From: CAWAHD01 sp963781785
GTDB taxonomy: Bacteria > Planctomycetota > Planctomycetia > Isosphaerales > Isosphaeraceae
Assembly (NCBI GenBank): GCA_963781785.1
Contig: CAWAHD010000005.1
Span: 372,001 to 436,000 of the forward strand
Length of the DNA stretch: 64,000 bases
Reading direction: 5' to 3'
In this document: positions 52,806-63,721 of the stretch, piece by piece
Numbering within the stretch: the stretch's first letter is position 1
Layout of the letters: every line of letters begins with the position of its first letter
Program-made: the position numbers and the translations under genes
Notes under the pieces: generated by a model
What the model saw: only the letters and a program-made list of their open reading frames with translations
Database searches by the model: none
Told to the model about the DNA's origin: nothing

Positions 52806-55508
52806 TTATTGCTTCTTGTCCTTGGCTTCCGCCAGCTTTTTCTGCCACTCTTTGGCCTTGTCTTTGTTCCCCGTCGCTTCGTAGAGCTGCACAATGCGCT
52901 CCAGGGTCTCGATCAGGCGGATCTTGTACGGCGGGGGAATCGTCGCCTCGTTCTGCTTCATGCCCTGGTACCCGGCCAGCAGCAAGGGCTCGGCTTCTGC
53001 GACCTTTTTCTGGCCCAGGAGCGCGGCGCCTAACATCGATTTCGTGTCGAACGTTTTCGCCGAGTCTGGCTCGTTCTTCTCGCCGATCGCCAGGCACTCG
53101 CGGAGGAGCGGCTCGGCCTTGGCACACTGGCCGGTGCGGATGTAGCCCATGCCCAGGCTTTTCATCGTTCTGACGGTGTTCGGGTGGTCGGGGCCGAGCT
53201 TCGCCTTGATCAGTGTGAGAGCCTGCTCGTAGAGCGGCAGGGCCTGGTCGAGCTTGCCGGCCGCCTGGTAGCCCCAGGCGAGATTGTTCATGCTCTGGAG
53301 CACGTCGGGGTGGTCGGCGTCGAGCTTCGCCTTTCTGCGCTTGAGCGTCTCTTCGTAAAGCGGCAGAGCCAGGTCGAGCTTGCCGGCCTCTTGGTAGCCC
53401 AAGGCAAGGTTGTTCATGCTTTGGAGCGTGTCGGTGTGGTCGGGGCCGAGCTTGGCTCTCCTCCGCTTGAGCGTCTCCTCATACAGCGGCAGGGCCAGGT
53501 CGAGCTTGCCGGCATCCTGGTAGCCCCCGGCCAGGTTGTTCATCGCGACCAGCGTGTAAGGATGGTCGAGGCCGAGCACGGCCCTCCTCCGCGTGAGCGT
53601 CTCCTCGAACAGCGGCAGGGCGAGGTCGAGCTTGCCGGCGTCCTGGTAGCCCAAGGCCAGGTTGCCCATGCTTTGAAGCGTGTCGAGGTGGTCGGGCCCG
53701 AGCTTTGCCGTCCTGCGCTTGAGCGTCTCCTCGTAGAGCGGCAGCGCCAGGTCGAGCTTGCGGGCTCCCTCGTACCCCAAGGCGAGGTTGTTCATGCTCT
53801 GGAGCGTGTCGAGGTGGTCGGGCCCGAGCTTTGCCGTCCTGCGCTTGAGCGTCTCCTCGTACAGCGGCAGGGCGAGGTCGAGCTTGCCGGCGGCCTGGTA
53901 GCCCCAGGCCAGCTCGTTCATGCTCGTGAGCGTGTCGGGGTGATCGGCGCCGAGTTGGGCCGTGAAGGTCGTGCGGGCTTTCATGAACAAGAGGATGGCC
54001 TTCTGCGCGTAGCCCAGGCCGACCTGAGACTCACCCAGGATCACTTGCATCCGCGCGACGGTCAGCGGGTCGCCGATAACGTCGCCTTCCAGTTGGTCGG
54101 TGGCCTGGTCGAGACGTTCGCCCAACAGGGCCTGGAGCGGCTTGCCCTCCCTCTCCGCGGCCTCGGGGTTCAAATCCTTGAAGATCGACCCCAAAATTTC
54201 GTTGGCCCTCTCGATCTGTGTCAGCCGCCGCTGGGCCTTCAGTAACCCAAACGAAGTACCGATCACTCCGCCCAAAAGTGCCAGAAGCACGAGGGTCGCA
54301 GCCAGCACGGGCCGCCGGTTCCGCCGCACGAACTTGCCCAAGCGATACCGCGCCGAGGGCGGGCAGGCCGCCACCGGCTCGTCCTTCAGATAGCGGTAGA
54401 CGTCCGCCGCGAAGGCACTGGCGGTTTCGTAACGCCGGTTCCGGTCCTTTTCCAGGGCTTTCATTACGATCCAGTCCAGCTCGCCACGCAACAGTCGGCT
54501 CAGCCCCTTGGGATCGCTGTGCCGCTCGGCCGAGACCGTCACCGCTGCTTGGCCCAGCGTGCTCAGACGGGTGCTCGGGCTGGGCGGATCCTCTTCCCGG
54601 ATGATCCGTCGCATTTCGTCGTAGCCCACCGTGCGCATCCGCTCCGTGTCAAACGGTGTGACGCCCGCGAGCAGCTCGTACAGGAGCACGCCCAGCGAGT
54701 AGATGTCGCTGCGCGTGTCGATGTCCAGGCCGCTGAATTGGGCCTGCTCGGGGCTCATGTACATGGGCGTGCCGACCATCTGCGCGAAGCCGGTAAAGAG
54801 CGTCTTGTCGGTGAGCTGCTGCCCCAGTGCCTTGGCGATGCCGAAGTCGATCACCTTGACGACCGGCAGGCCGTCGTGCAGCGTCACCATGATGTTCGAG
54901 GGCTTCAAGTCGCGGTGGATGATGCCCTTGTGGTGCGCGTGCTGCACAGCGCGACAGACGTGTGTGAACACCACCAGCCGCTCTCGAGTGGTCAGGCGGT
55001 TCTGATCGCAGTAGTCGGTGATCGGCACGCCCTTGACCAGCTCCATGACGAAGTGAGGGCGGCCCGATTCGGTCTCACCGGCATCGAGCACCCTGGCGAT
55101 GTTGGGATGGTCCATGAGTGCCAGGGCCTGGCGTTCGGCCTCGAAGCGGGCGATCACCTGGCGGGTGTCCATGCCCGGCTTCAACACCTTGAGCGCCACC
55201 TTGCGGCGGACCGGCTGCTGTTGCTCGGCCATGAACACCAGGCCGAAGCCCCCCTCGCCGATCTGTTCCAGCAGCTTGTAGGGACCGATGATCGTGCCGG
55301 GGCGCTCAAACATCGGCTGGTCAACGGTCGCAGCCAGCGCGGGGCCGCACGATTCCAGGAAGCTGTCACCCTGCTGGTGCCGCTCGAGCAGCCTGTCAAT
55401 CCGCTGGCGAAGGGCCAGGTCGCCGGCACAAACCCGATCCAAAAAGGCCGCGCGCTCGACCGGATTTTCCTTTTCCAACGCCTCGGTGAAGATGGTTTGT
55501 TCCTGCAT
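52806..55508 (-). CDS. Ser/Thr protein kinase with kinesin-light-chain-type TPRs
   Basis: The 900-residue protein starts at ATG 55508. A short N-terminal helical region precedes a Hanks-type kinase domain (about 77-345) with GEGGFGLVFMAE, VALKVLKPG (Lys107), IIHRDLKPSNIMV, VIDFGIAKAL and MYMSPEQAQFSG. A transmembrane helix (VLAATLVLLALLGGVIG, about 415) follows. Then seven or so TPR_12 repeats of 42 residues follow (LALPLYEETLKRRTAKLGPD, HLDTLQSMNNLALGYQDAGK). The repeats are 126-bp DNA units, very similar to each other. It follows an ECF sigma factor gene and precedes leader D. Its kinase domain is almost identical at DNA level to that at 62560-63390. Confidence 0.92.
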   Translation of the reverse strand: MQEQTIFTEALEKENPVERAAFLDRVCAGDLALRQRIDRLLERHQQGDSFLESCGPALAATVDQPMFERPGTIIGPYKLLEQIGEGGFGLVFMAEQQQPVRRKVALKVLKPGMDTRQVIARFEAERQALALMDHPNIARVLDAGETESGRPHFVMELVKGVPITDYCDQNRLTTRERLVVFTHVCRAVQHAHHKGIIHRDLKPSNIMVTLHDGLPVVKVIDFGIAKALGQQLTDKTLFTGFAQMVGTPMYMSPEQAQFSGLDIDTRSDIYSLGVLLYELLAGVTPFDTERMRTVGYDEMRRIIREEDPPSPSTRLSTLGQAAVTVSAERHSDPKGLSRLLRGELDWIVMKALEKDRNRRYETASAFAADVYRYLKDEPVAACPPSARYRLGKFVRRNRRPVLAATLVLLALLGGVIGTSFGLLKAQRRLTQIERANEILGSIFKDLNPEAAEREGKPLQALLGERLDQATDQLEGDVIGDPLTVARMQVILGESQVGLGYAQKAILLFMKARTTFTAQLGADHPDTLTSMNELAWGYQAAGKLDLALPLYEETLKRRTAKLGPDHLDTLQSMNNLALGYEGARKLDLALPLYEETLKRRTAKLGPDHLDTLQSMGNLALGYQDAGKLDLALPLFEETLTRRRAVLGLDHPYTLVAMNNLAGGYQDAGKLDLALPLYEETLKRRRAKLGPDHTDTLQSMNNLALGYQEAGKLDLALPLYEETLKRRKAKLDADHPDVLQSMNNLAWGYQAAGKLDQALPLYEQALTLIKAKLGPDHPNTVRTMKSLGMGYIRTGQCAKAEPLLRECLAIGEKNEPDSAKTFDTKSMLGAALLGQKKVAEAEPLLLAGYQGMKQNEATIPPPYKIRLIETLERIVQLYEATGNKDKAKEWQKKLAEAKDKKQ

Positions 55509-55622
55509 ACCGGTGGCTCCCGCCCAGTTGGCGCTCTCGGTTCCAAAAGTCCATGCGACGTTTGGCGGCGAAGTGCGCACGGAATTGGGAAAATCGTGCG
55601 ACAGCCGCGATGACGGGGCGCG

Positions 55623-56186
55623 CTATCCTTCTTCGTCGTCACCAAGTTCTTCACGCAACCAGGCCCGGGCATAGGCCCAGACTTGATTGGCCTTGCGCGG
55701 AGAAATGTCAAGGAACTTGGCAGCATCGGCGTTGCTAAACCCCACAAAGTAGCGGAGTTTCACGAGCTCGGCAGCCTGAGGGTTGGTCGTCCCCAACCGG
55801 TCCAGTGCCTCATCCAGGGCCAGAACTCTCTCCGGCCGTTCTGGGCAGGGAATGTCGGTTTCTTCAGGCTCGCGGACCCGACCGCCCCCGTGTCTCTGAC
55901 GCTGTTTGCGCCGGGCTGACTCGACGAGGATGCGCCGCATGGCCTCGGCCGCAGCCGCGAAGAAATGCCTCCGGCCGTCCCAGCGCTGGGCTTCCGGAAC
56001 GTCCACCAAGCGCAGATAAGCGTCGTGCACGAGCGCCGTCGCCTGGAGCGTTTGGCCTGATGCCTCATGCGCGATTTTCTGGGCCGCCAGCTTGCGCAGC
56101 TCGTCATAGACAAGGGGCAAGAGCTGCTCGGCGGCCTGGGGATCGCCCTGCTCGATCGCGGACAGGATGCGAGTGACATTGCTCAT
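55623..56186 (-). CDS. ECF sigma factor (planctomycete SigK-like), partner of TPR kinase
   Basis: The 187-residue protein starts MSNVTRILSAIEQGDPQAAE and has region 2 (LLPLVYDELRKLAAQKIAHE, ALVHDAYLRLVD, HFFAAAAEAMRRILVESARR) and region 4 (LDEALDRLGTTNPQAAELVK, LRYFVGFSNADAAKFLDISP). The signature DELRKLA, FFAAAAEAMR and VESARRK marks the planctomycete-enriched ECF subgroup that is usually followed by a TPR or WD40 Ser/Thr kinase, as here (114 bases downstream). The ribosome-binding site is weak. The longer upstream frame has no family similarity. Confidence 0.92.
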   Translation of the reverse strand: MSNVTRILSAIEQGDPQAAEQLLPLVYDELRKLAAQKIAHEASGQTLQATALVHDAYLRLVDVPEAQRWDGRRHFFAAAAEAMRRILVESARRKQRQRHGGGRVREPEETDIPCPERPERVLALDEALDRLGTTNPQAAELVKLRYFVGFSNADAAKFLDISPRKANQVWAYARAWLREELGDDEEG

Positions 56187-56555
56187 TGGCGACACCGGAA
56201 GGGCGATAGGCTCGCGGACCAACCTCTCCCAACCCCCAGGAGCCGGGCCCGGCAACGTTGCCCGGCCGACGCGTCTCGCCTGTTGACGCCCCTGGTCCTT
56301 TTCGCAATCGATGAGGCAATCCAGGATTGTAGCATCTGCCTGGCCACAAGTCCCGAATGTCTTCGGCACGCCGCTCGTCATCGAGCCGTGGCCGAGCCAG
56401 CGCTGTCGCAGCGCTGGGCTGCCATTCCGCCAGGCCTTCAGCCTCGCAGGAACCCAATGAGGCTCGAAATGCGAAGAAAGTGACGACCGCCGCGACCGCC
56501 TGCCGTTCTCCTCTTGGCGCTGGCCATTCACTTCTTGGCCTGTGTTCGTGAGTCC
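56187..56555. other. intergenic region upstream of the sigma factor
   Basis: No recognisable gene. It contains the sigma factor promoter presumably, but I see no clear boxes. Confidence 0.3.
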
Positions 56556-56603
56556 GGAAAAAGAAGGTGTCCGGGCCGCGCTGAGCACAGTTCCGGACAC
56601 CTT
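56556..56603 (-). terminator. Rho-independent terminator of the beta-helix gene
   Basis: On the minus strand an exact 11-bp stem AAGGTGTCCGG/CCGGACACCTT (56593-56603 with 56564-56574, 18-base loop) is followed by CTTTTTCC. It lies 68 bases after the stop of the beta-helix gene at 56671. Confidence 0.8.
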
Positions 56604-56670
56604 GATACGAATCGCGTTCATGCCCCAGCGCGGCCGGGAAAACCCAGCCCGCATTCCGGCCGGGGCAAGC

Positions 56671-59618
56671 TCATGGGCCGCTAAAGATATCGTCAAAGGC
56701 CGTCGAGGCCTTGTTGCCTTTGACCTTGGTGTTCACGAGAGTCAGGACGGTGTCATCGCTGTAGATCCCACCGCCCTCGCCCAGCGCGCTGCCATTGGCC
56801 TTGTTGCCGTTGACGACGGAATTGGTGACGCCCACCGTACTGCTCAAGGCATAAATGCCACCGCCGTAGGCATTCTCCCCGTTGGCCTGGTTGGCGCTAT
56901 CCGTGCAGTTGGTGAGGGTGGCGGAACTGGTCAGAACCGACAGGCCGCCGCCCCAGGCGTCGCCGGCGCTGGCGCCCGAACCGCCGGGGCCGCCGCCGAT
57001 GGCTTCATTGCTATCGAGCGTGCAGTTATTGAGCGTCAGCGAGCAATCATCGGGGCCACCGAAAAGGAAGAAGCCGGTGCCGACGTTGATGCCGCCGCCC
57101 ACGCCGGAGCCGCCGTTGGCCAGGGCGCCGCCTGCCCCGCCGATGGCCAGGTTTTGATTGACGGTCGTGTTGCTGACGGTCACGACCGAGCCACCCGCCA
57201 GGTCGATGCCACCGCTCACGCCGTCGGCGCCTGCCGTGCCGGCGCCGCCGGCCCCGCCGCGAGCCACGTTGCTTTCGACCGTACAGCCGGTCACGAGGCC
57301 CGAAGGAACGAGGACCAGGGAGATGCCGCCTCCTTCGGCAAGCGCCGGCGCCGGCCCGGAGCCGCCGACGGCCTGATTGCCGGTAAGCGTGCTGCCGGCA
57401 ATGAGCACGGGGCCGCCGAAGAGGTCGAGGCAGAAGATGCCGCCGCCGGCGGTCGCACTGTTGCTCAAGACTGCCTGCGAGGGGACGACATCCGCTGCCA
57501 GAGGTGCGCCCTGGGCCAGGTTGCCGGTCAGGGTCGAATCGCTAACGGTCAAGGTGCCGATGCTGTTGATGCCGCCGCCCTGGCCGGAGCCGTAGTTGGT
57601 GGTGCCGTCGCCGCCGGCCGCACCGATGGCTGCGTTGTCCTTGAGCGTGCAGCCCGTGACGGTCAGGGTCGCACCCACGTTGCTGGAATTGCTGATCGCC
57701 CCTCCGCCCGCACTGGCGCCGGGGCTGCCGCCGAGCGCGTCGTTTCCGATGAACGTGCTGTTGCTGATCGTGGCCGAGCCGGTACTGGCCAGATTCAGGT
57801 CGATCGCGCCGCCCGCTGCGAAGATGTAAGAAGGACTGACGATGGGATCGTTGGGACCGACGGCGATGGCCTCGTTGGCGTAGAAGGTACTATTGGTGAC
57901 GGAAAGCACTCCAGAGGAACTGTCCTCGATGCCGCCGCCAAACCCGCCACCGTCCGGATTGCCAAGGGCCTCGTTGCCGCCCACGATGCAGTTGGTCAGC
58001 GAAACCGTGCCGGAGTTGCACAAGCCGCCGCCGCTCATGGCAGAGTTATCGCGGACGGTGCAGTTGGTCAGCGTGGTCGTGGTGTTGGGCTCGGAGTACA
58101 CGCCGCCGCCGGCACCGCCGGCAGAGTTACCGCTGATCGTGGTGTTAGTGAGCATCGTCATCGTACCCGGTGCGTCGTAGCTAAACAGGCCGGCGCCGTT
58201 CGTGGTGGCGGAGTTGCCGCTGACGGTGCAGTTGGTCAACGTGAACGGGCCGCCTTGGTTGTACAGTCCGCCGCCGTTTCCGTAGCTGACGAAGCTGCTC
58301 GGGTTGCCGATGGCGGAGTTTCCTCTGACGGTGCAGTCCGTTAGCGTGGCCGAGCCAAAGACACTTGCCATGCCGGCGGCATCGTTGGAGGTGTTGCCGC
58401 TGATGGTGCAGTTGCTCAGCGTGGCCGAGGTAGAAAAGTTGCACAGACCGCCACCGGCGTAACTGGCGGAGTTGCGCGTGACGGCGCAGTTGGTGAGCGC
58501 AATTGCGCCGCCCAAGCTCGCCATGCCGCCGCCCTCGAACGCGGCGGAATTGCCGTTGATGGTGCAATTGGTCAGCGTGGTCGTGAATAGGTTGTAGAGA
58601 CCCCCGCCCGTGTACGCGGCGGAGTTTCCGCTGACAGTGCAATTGATCAGCGTGCCCGCGCCTGTGTTGTCGACGCCGCCGCCAGCGGTCCCAGTGGCTG
58701 AGTTTCCGCTGACGGTGCAATTGGTCAGCGTGGCCGCGCCGACGCTGGAGAGATTGCCGTTGACAGGGCCGCCGCCGTTGTAGAGGCCGCCGCCGTCATC
58801 GGCGGAGTTGCCGCTGATCGTGCAGTTGGTCAGCGTGGTCGTGGCTCCGGTGTAGCGGTTGCCGTTGTCAAGACCGCCTCCTTCATCGGCGGAGTTACCG
58901 CTGATACTGCAGTTGGTCAGCGTGGTCGTGCCGACGTTGCATAATCCGCCGCCAAAGCCGGAGAAGATAAAGCCGCTTACCGCGGAGTTGTCGCTGATTG
59001 CGCAGTTCGCCAGCGTCGCCGTCCCGGCGTTGAAGAGGCCGCCGCCATCCACGGTCGATGTGTTTCCGCTTACGGCGCAATTGGTCAGCGTGATTGTGCC
59101 TCCGTTGTAGATGCCGCCGCTGATGCCGGCGGAATTACCGCTGATCGTGCAGTCGGTCAGCGTGGTCGTGCCTTCGGTGTTGAGGCCGCCGCCGACCCCG
59201 GCGTTGCCTCCGGTGATGTTCAATCCCGAGATATTCGCGGTGACTTTCGGGTCGACCTGGAGCACCCTGCTGTTGCCTCCGGCTTCCACTGTCACGCCTT
59301 TCTTCGGACCGACGATCGTTTCAGTCCCGGTCGTGTCGCTCAGCTCGAGCTGGGTGCCGTTCAAGTTGATCGTTTGCGCCGTCTTGAACACCGTTTTGTC
59401 AAAAGTGATCGTCTCGGCGCCGCCCGCCGAATTCGCCTGGCCGATCGCCCAGCGCAGCGTGCCCGCGCTGCCGTCGTCAAGCGTGCTGGTGACGGTGAAC
59501 GTGGACAGCAGCTTGCGATCCTCGAGCGCCAGAGCATCGGCTGCATCCGCCGCCGTTTCCGTGCCTCGATCGTTGCCCGCGCGGTCTTCCGCTGATCGTT
59601 TCCTCTGCCGTAACTCAT
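56671..59618 (-). pseudogene. large right-handed beta-helix surface protein, frameshift near N-terminus
   Basis: ATG 59618 (GGGAGAA upstream) begins MSYGRGNDQRKTARATIEAR. Near 59525 a one-base change moves the frame, after which it reads LALEDRKLLSTFTVTSTLDD, the usual export motif, and GTLRWAIGQANSAGGAETIT. From there over 950 residues form a parallel beta-helix of about 22-residue coils: GGGLYNxGxTTLTNCTISGN and SGNSADEGGGL. The C-terminus VKGNKASTAFDDIFSGP carries the shared tail. The long part is intact. Without correction the export motif and body are out of frame with the ATG. Leader A lies upstream, a terminator downstream. Confidence 0.85.
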
Positions 59619-59691
59619 GGTTCTGTTCTCCCGTTGATGTTAAACAACCGCGATCGATGTACAGCCTCTCTCACGCCCTGACGAACGCTCA

Positions 59692-59815
59692 TGCGGTCTG
59701 CGATAAAACGACTGAGCAGGCGCCCCGGCGCGCAGACCGAGCGCCCGGGATTTGCCGATCCGGTCAAACTCCTGTTTGGCGGTGAGGCTCACCCACCACT
59801 TTTTTTGTGGACGTG
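59692..59815 (-). promoter_or_regulatory. hairpin leader upstream of beta-helix gene (copy A)
   Basis: On the minus strand a GGTGGGTGAG/CTCACCGCC hairpin follows an A run, then GGCAAATCCCGGGCGCTC, GGTCTGCGC, and an inverted repeat CGGTCTGCG/CGCAGACCG (59694-59702 with 59731-59739). The same elements and spacing occur in copy B. It starts about 20 bases after the kinase stop at 59836 and ends about 75 bases before ATG 59618. Confidence 0.55.
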
Positions 59816-59835
59816 TTCCGGTTGTCGAGAGCGCG

Positions 59836-62800
59836 CTAGCTCTTGGCGTCTCGGGCCTTCCTCAGCAATTCCGCGACATCGGCCCACAGTTTCCGCCACG
59901 CCTCCTGCTCCTGGGCCGTCAGCTTTTGGAGCGCGTCCGCGTCACGTACACTGGCCAGGTCGGTGTCGCGCTGCCAGTGCTCGAGCGTGGCCCGCACGAC
60001 TTGCCGTTCCTGTGGCTTGCCGGCTTCCAGTCGTTTGGCCCACTGCTCCAGGTCGGCCCGCAGCCAGGCGAGCGCCTGCTGGCGCAGCCGGCGGTGCTCG
60101 TGGTCGTCGAGTTTGTCGGCGTCCGTACCTTGACCGGCCGCGGCCAGAAGCGGCGGAGCAGGCGGCGTTATAACGATGATAAGCTTTCAGGTCGCCAGCC
60201 AGTTTCGGGTCGGCGGCTGAAGGCGTCGGCGTAGAGCCGGGCGGCGGCGGCGTGCCGGCGCTTTGAGCCGGCACACTTCCACGAGGCCAAGGCGTTCGCG
60301 GTTGTCGGCGGCCGTGGCTTTCCCCGCCGAGAACGTCGGCAACTTCGCCTCCAACCGCACCAGCCGTTCGGCGTTTGCTACCCATTGGGCCGACGGGTAG
60401 CGCCAGTCTTTACGATTGCTGCCTGACTGCGTGTCCTCGTTTATAGAAATCGAGAGAAGCCGATAATTGGCCCTGTGATCGAAGAATAGCGGCCAGGTTA
60501 CAGTTCGCCTCGGCATAGCAATCCGCTTGAAGATCGATGACCCGGCGGTAATCGGCGCTGGCTTCGTCCAACTGGTTCTTGGCCCTCAGATCGCGCCGAG
60601 GTTGTAGTGGGCCATTGCGCACTTGGGGTCGAGTTCGATGGCCTTCCTGTATTCGGCATGGCTTCTTCCAATTGGTTCTTGAGCACAGAGCGTTGCCGAG
60701 GTTGGTGTGGGCCATGAGAAGCCTGGGGTCGAGCTCGATGGCCTTCTTGTATTCGCCGATGGCCTCTTCCAACCGGTTCTTGGCCCGCAGAGCGTTGCCG
60801 AGGTTGTTGTGGGGCATTGCGAGCTTGGGATCGAGGTCGATGGCCTTCTTGTATTCGACGATGGCCTCGTCCAACTGGTTCTTGGCCTGCAGTGCGGTGC
60901 CGAGGTCCGTGTGGGCCGGCGCGAGCTTGGGATCGAGGTCGATGGCCTTCTTGTATTCGGCGATGGCCTCGTCCAAGTGGTTCCTGGCCTTCAGTGCGTT
61001 GCCGAGGTTGTCGTGGGCCGGGGCGAACTTGGGATCGAGGTCGATGGCCTTCTTGTATTCGACGACGGCCTCGTCCCACTGGTTCTTGCACAAGAGCGAT
61101 GCCGAGGTTGTAGTGGGCGGACGCGAGCTTGGGGTCGAGTTCGATGGCCTTCTTGTATTCGGTGATGGCCTCGTCCCACTGGTTCTTGGCCGAGAAAGTG
61201 ATGCCGAGGTTGCTGTGGGCCATTGCGAGCTTGGGATCGAGTTCGATGGCCTTGCGGAATTCGGCCGACGGCCTCGTCCCATTCGTTCTTGTCATTTCGT
61301 GTGCTGCCGAGGTTGAGGTGGGCCATTGCGGACCTGGGGTCGAGCTCGATGGCCTTCTCGTATTCGGCGATGGCCTCGTCCAACTGGTTCTTGGCCTTGC
61401 AGTGCGAGGCCGAGGTTGACGTGGGCAGCGCTGGCAGCCGGACGTAGCGCCAAGGCTGCTCGATAACAGCCGATTGTTTCTTCCAGGATCACGGGGGATT
61501 GATCCTTGACATCGCAGCAGCAGCAATGTCCCAGACTCGAAATGGATCCAAAAATCCGTGACGTGGCGGCCGCGCGCCCAGCGCAGCAGGGCCAGTGCTA
61601 CGTCGCGGTCGCCTTGGCGAAAAAGATGCGAGGCCAGCAGCTCGAGACTGGAAGGTGGCAGGGACAGCCGCCGTGCTTGGCCGCTCAAGGCCCGCAGTGC
61701 CGTGGCGTCCCTGGCAGCGGCCGCGGCGCGAAACTGCCGCCGCCACGGATCGTCATCCGCCGCGGCCGCGATGGCCACCAGCAGGTTCGCCGACTCCGAT
61801 CTCCTCGACTCAAGGGCGCTCGCCTGCCAATCTTCTAGTGCCACGATCAGGGCCTCGCGGATGGCGGGTTGCTCCGCGCGGATGCGCCGCGCCAGCTCCT
61901 CGGTTCGTCCCGGCGTCACTTCCAAACCGTAGGCCGCGAACGCCGCGGCATACTTCGTGGCCGCGCCGGCATAGTCGAAATGGTTTTCGATCCAGCTCGA
62001 TCGCGTCATGCGTGCGTCATCCAGGTCGTGGAACAGGTTTGCCGTCCGCTGCGCCTGCGCCCGTTGCTGTCCGCTCTGTCGCCGTTCGTCCTGCACCCGC
62101 TCTTGCAGACGGGCGTCGGCGGTTCCGGTCCTCAAGGCGGTCTCCGCCTGGTCCAGCGACGCTTCCGCCTGGCGCCACAGCGCCAGGGCGGCGTCCGCCT
62201 CCTGGCTCGTCGCGCTCGGCGCCTCGGCAGCCTGCTTGCGCAACTGCTGCGTCTTGATCAGCACCGCGCTCACGGTTTGTTCCGTCTCGGCCCTGCGATC
62301 CGACAGCTCTCTGCGACGCGCTGCCTGGTCCTGGAGCGCCCAGCTCACGCCGGCGCCTGCCAGCAGCAACACCAGGGCCGCCGCCGCGGTGATCCGCAGC
62401 CCCGCCTTGTGCCGCCGCGTGAACTTGCGGAAGCGATACCAGCTCGACGGCGGGCAGGCAGCCACCGGCTCGTCGTGCAAGTAGCGATCGACGTCCCGCG
62501 CCAGCTCGTTGGCCGTCTCGTAGCGGCGGTTGCGGTCCTTGTCGAGCGCCTTCATGACGATCCAGTCGAGCTCGCCACGCAAGAGTCGGCAGAGCCGCTT
62601 GGGATCGCTCTGCCGCTCGGCCGAGACCGTCACCGCTGCCTGGCCCAGCGTGCTCAGACGGGTGCTCGGGCTGGGCGGATCCTCTTCCCGGATGATCCGC
62701 CGCATTTCGTCGTAGCCCACCGTGCGCATCCGTTCCCTGTCAAACGGCGTAACGCCCGCGAGCAGCTCATACAGGAGCACGCCCAGCGAGTAGATGTCGC

Positions 62801-63618
62801 TGCGCGTGTCGATGTCCAGGCCGCTCAACTGGGCCTGCTCGGGGCTCATGTACATGCGGCGTGCCGACCATCTGCGCGAAGCCGGTAAAGAGCGTCTTGT
62901 CCGTGAGCTGCTGCCCCAGTGCCTTGGCGATGCCGAAGTCGATCACCTTGACGACCGGCACGCCGTCGTGCAGCGTCACCATGACGTTCGAGGGCTTCAA
63001 GTCGCGGTGAATGATGCCCTTGTGGTGCGCGTGCTGCACGGCATGGCAGACGTGTGTGAACAGCACCAGCCGCTCTCGGGTGGTCAGGCGGTTCTGATCG
63101 CAGTAGTCGGTGATCGGCACGCCCTTGACCAGCTCCATGACGAAGTGAGGGCGGCCCGAGCCCGTCTCACCGGCATCGAGCACCCTGGCGATGTTCGGAT
63201 GGTCCATGAGCGCCAGGGCCTGGCGCTCGGCCTCGAAGCGGGCGATCACCTGCCGGGTGTCCATGCCCGGCTTGAGGATCTTGAGGGCCACCTTGCGGCG
63301 GACCGGCTGCTGCTGCTCGGCCATGAACACCAGGCCGAAGCCCCCCTCGCCGATCTGCTCCAGCAGCTTGTAGGGACCGATGATCGTGCCGGGGCGTTCC
63401 CCGATGGCCAGCGGATCGACGGTCGCGAGCGCGGCCGGCCGCGGCGGCTCGTGAAATGAGCCCATCAGGGAGCGCGCACGCAACAGTTTCTCGATTTCGG
63501 CACGGAGCCCTGGATCGCCCGCACAGGCTTGGTCCAGGAAGCCCGGCCACTCTTCCGGCGCGTGCTCTTCAATTGCCGCCAGAAAGATCGATTTGGCCTG
63601 ATTGCACGGATCGCTCAC
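59836..63618 (-). pseudogene. Ser/Thr protein kinase with TPRs, several frameshifts
   Basis: GTG 63618 follows GGGAG. The kinase domain has GEGGFGLVFMAE, VALKILKPG, IIHRDLKPSNVMV and VIDFGIAKAL. Near 62857 one extra base breaks the frame within GTPMYMSPEQAQ; the next frame continues the domain. A transmembrane helix (LRITAAAALVLLLAGAGVSW), a coiled coil (LSDRRAETEQTVSAVLIKTQ) and at least nine 34-residue TPRs (DEAIAEYKKAIELDPKLA) follow. The frame changes again near 61390, 61265, 61100, 60680, 60590 and 60230. The last part (AERLVRLEAKLP, KLAGDLKAYHRYNAACSAA, DADALQKLTAQEQEAWRK) reaches the stop at 59836. The gene order equals that of the 52806-55508 kinase. Confidence 0.82.
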
Positions 63619-63721
63619 GATGTTGCTCCCACGGCACAAGTCCGCTCTGCAGATCAATGCGGATTCTGTCTCCCGTTTTCTCACAGTCTGCCGAAAAAAA
63701 TGAAAGAGAACCGCGCCCGGC

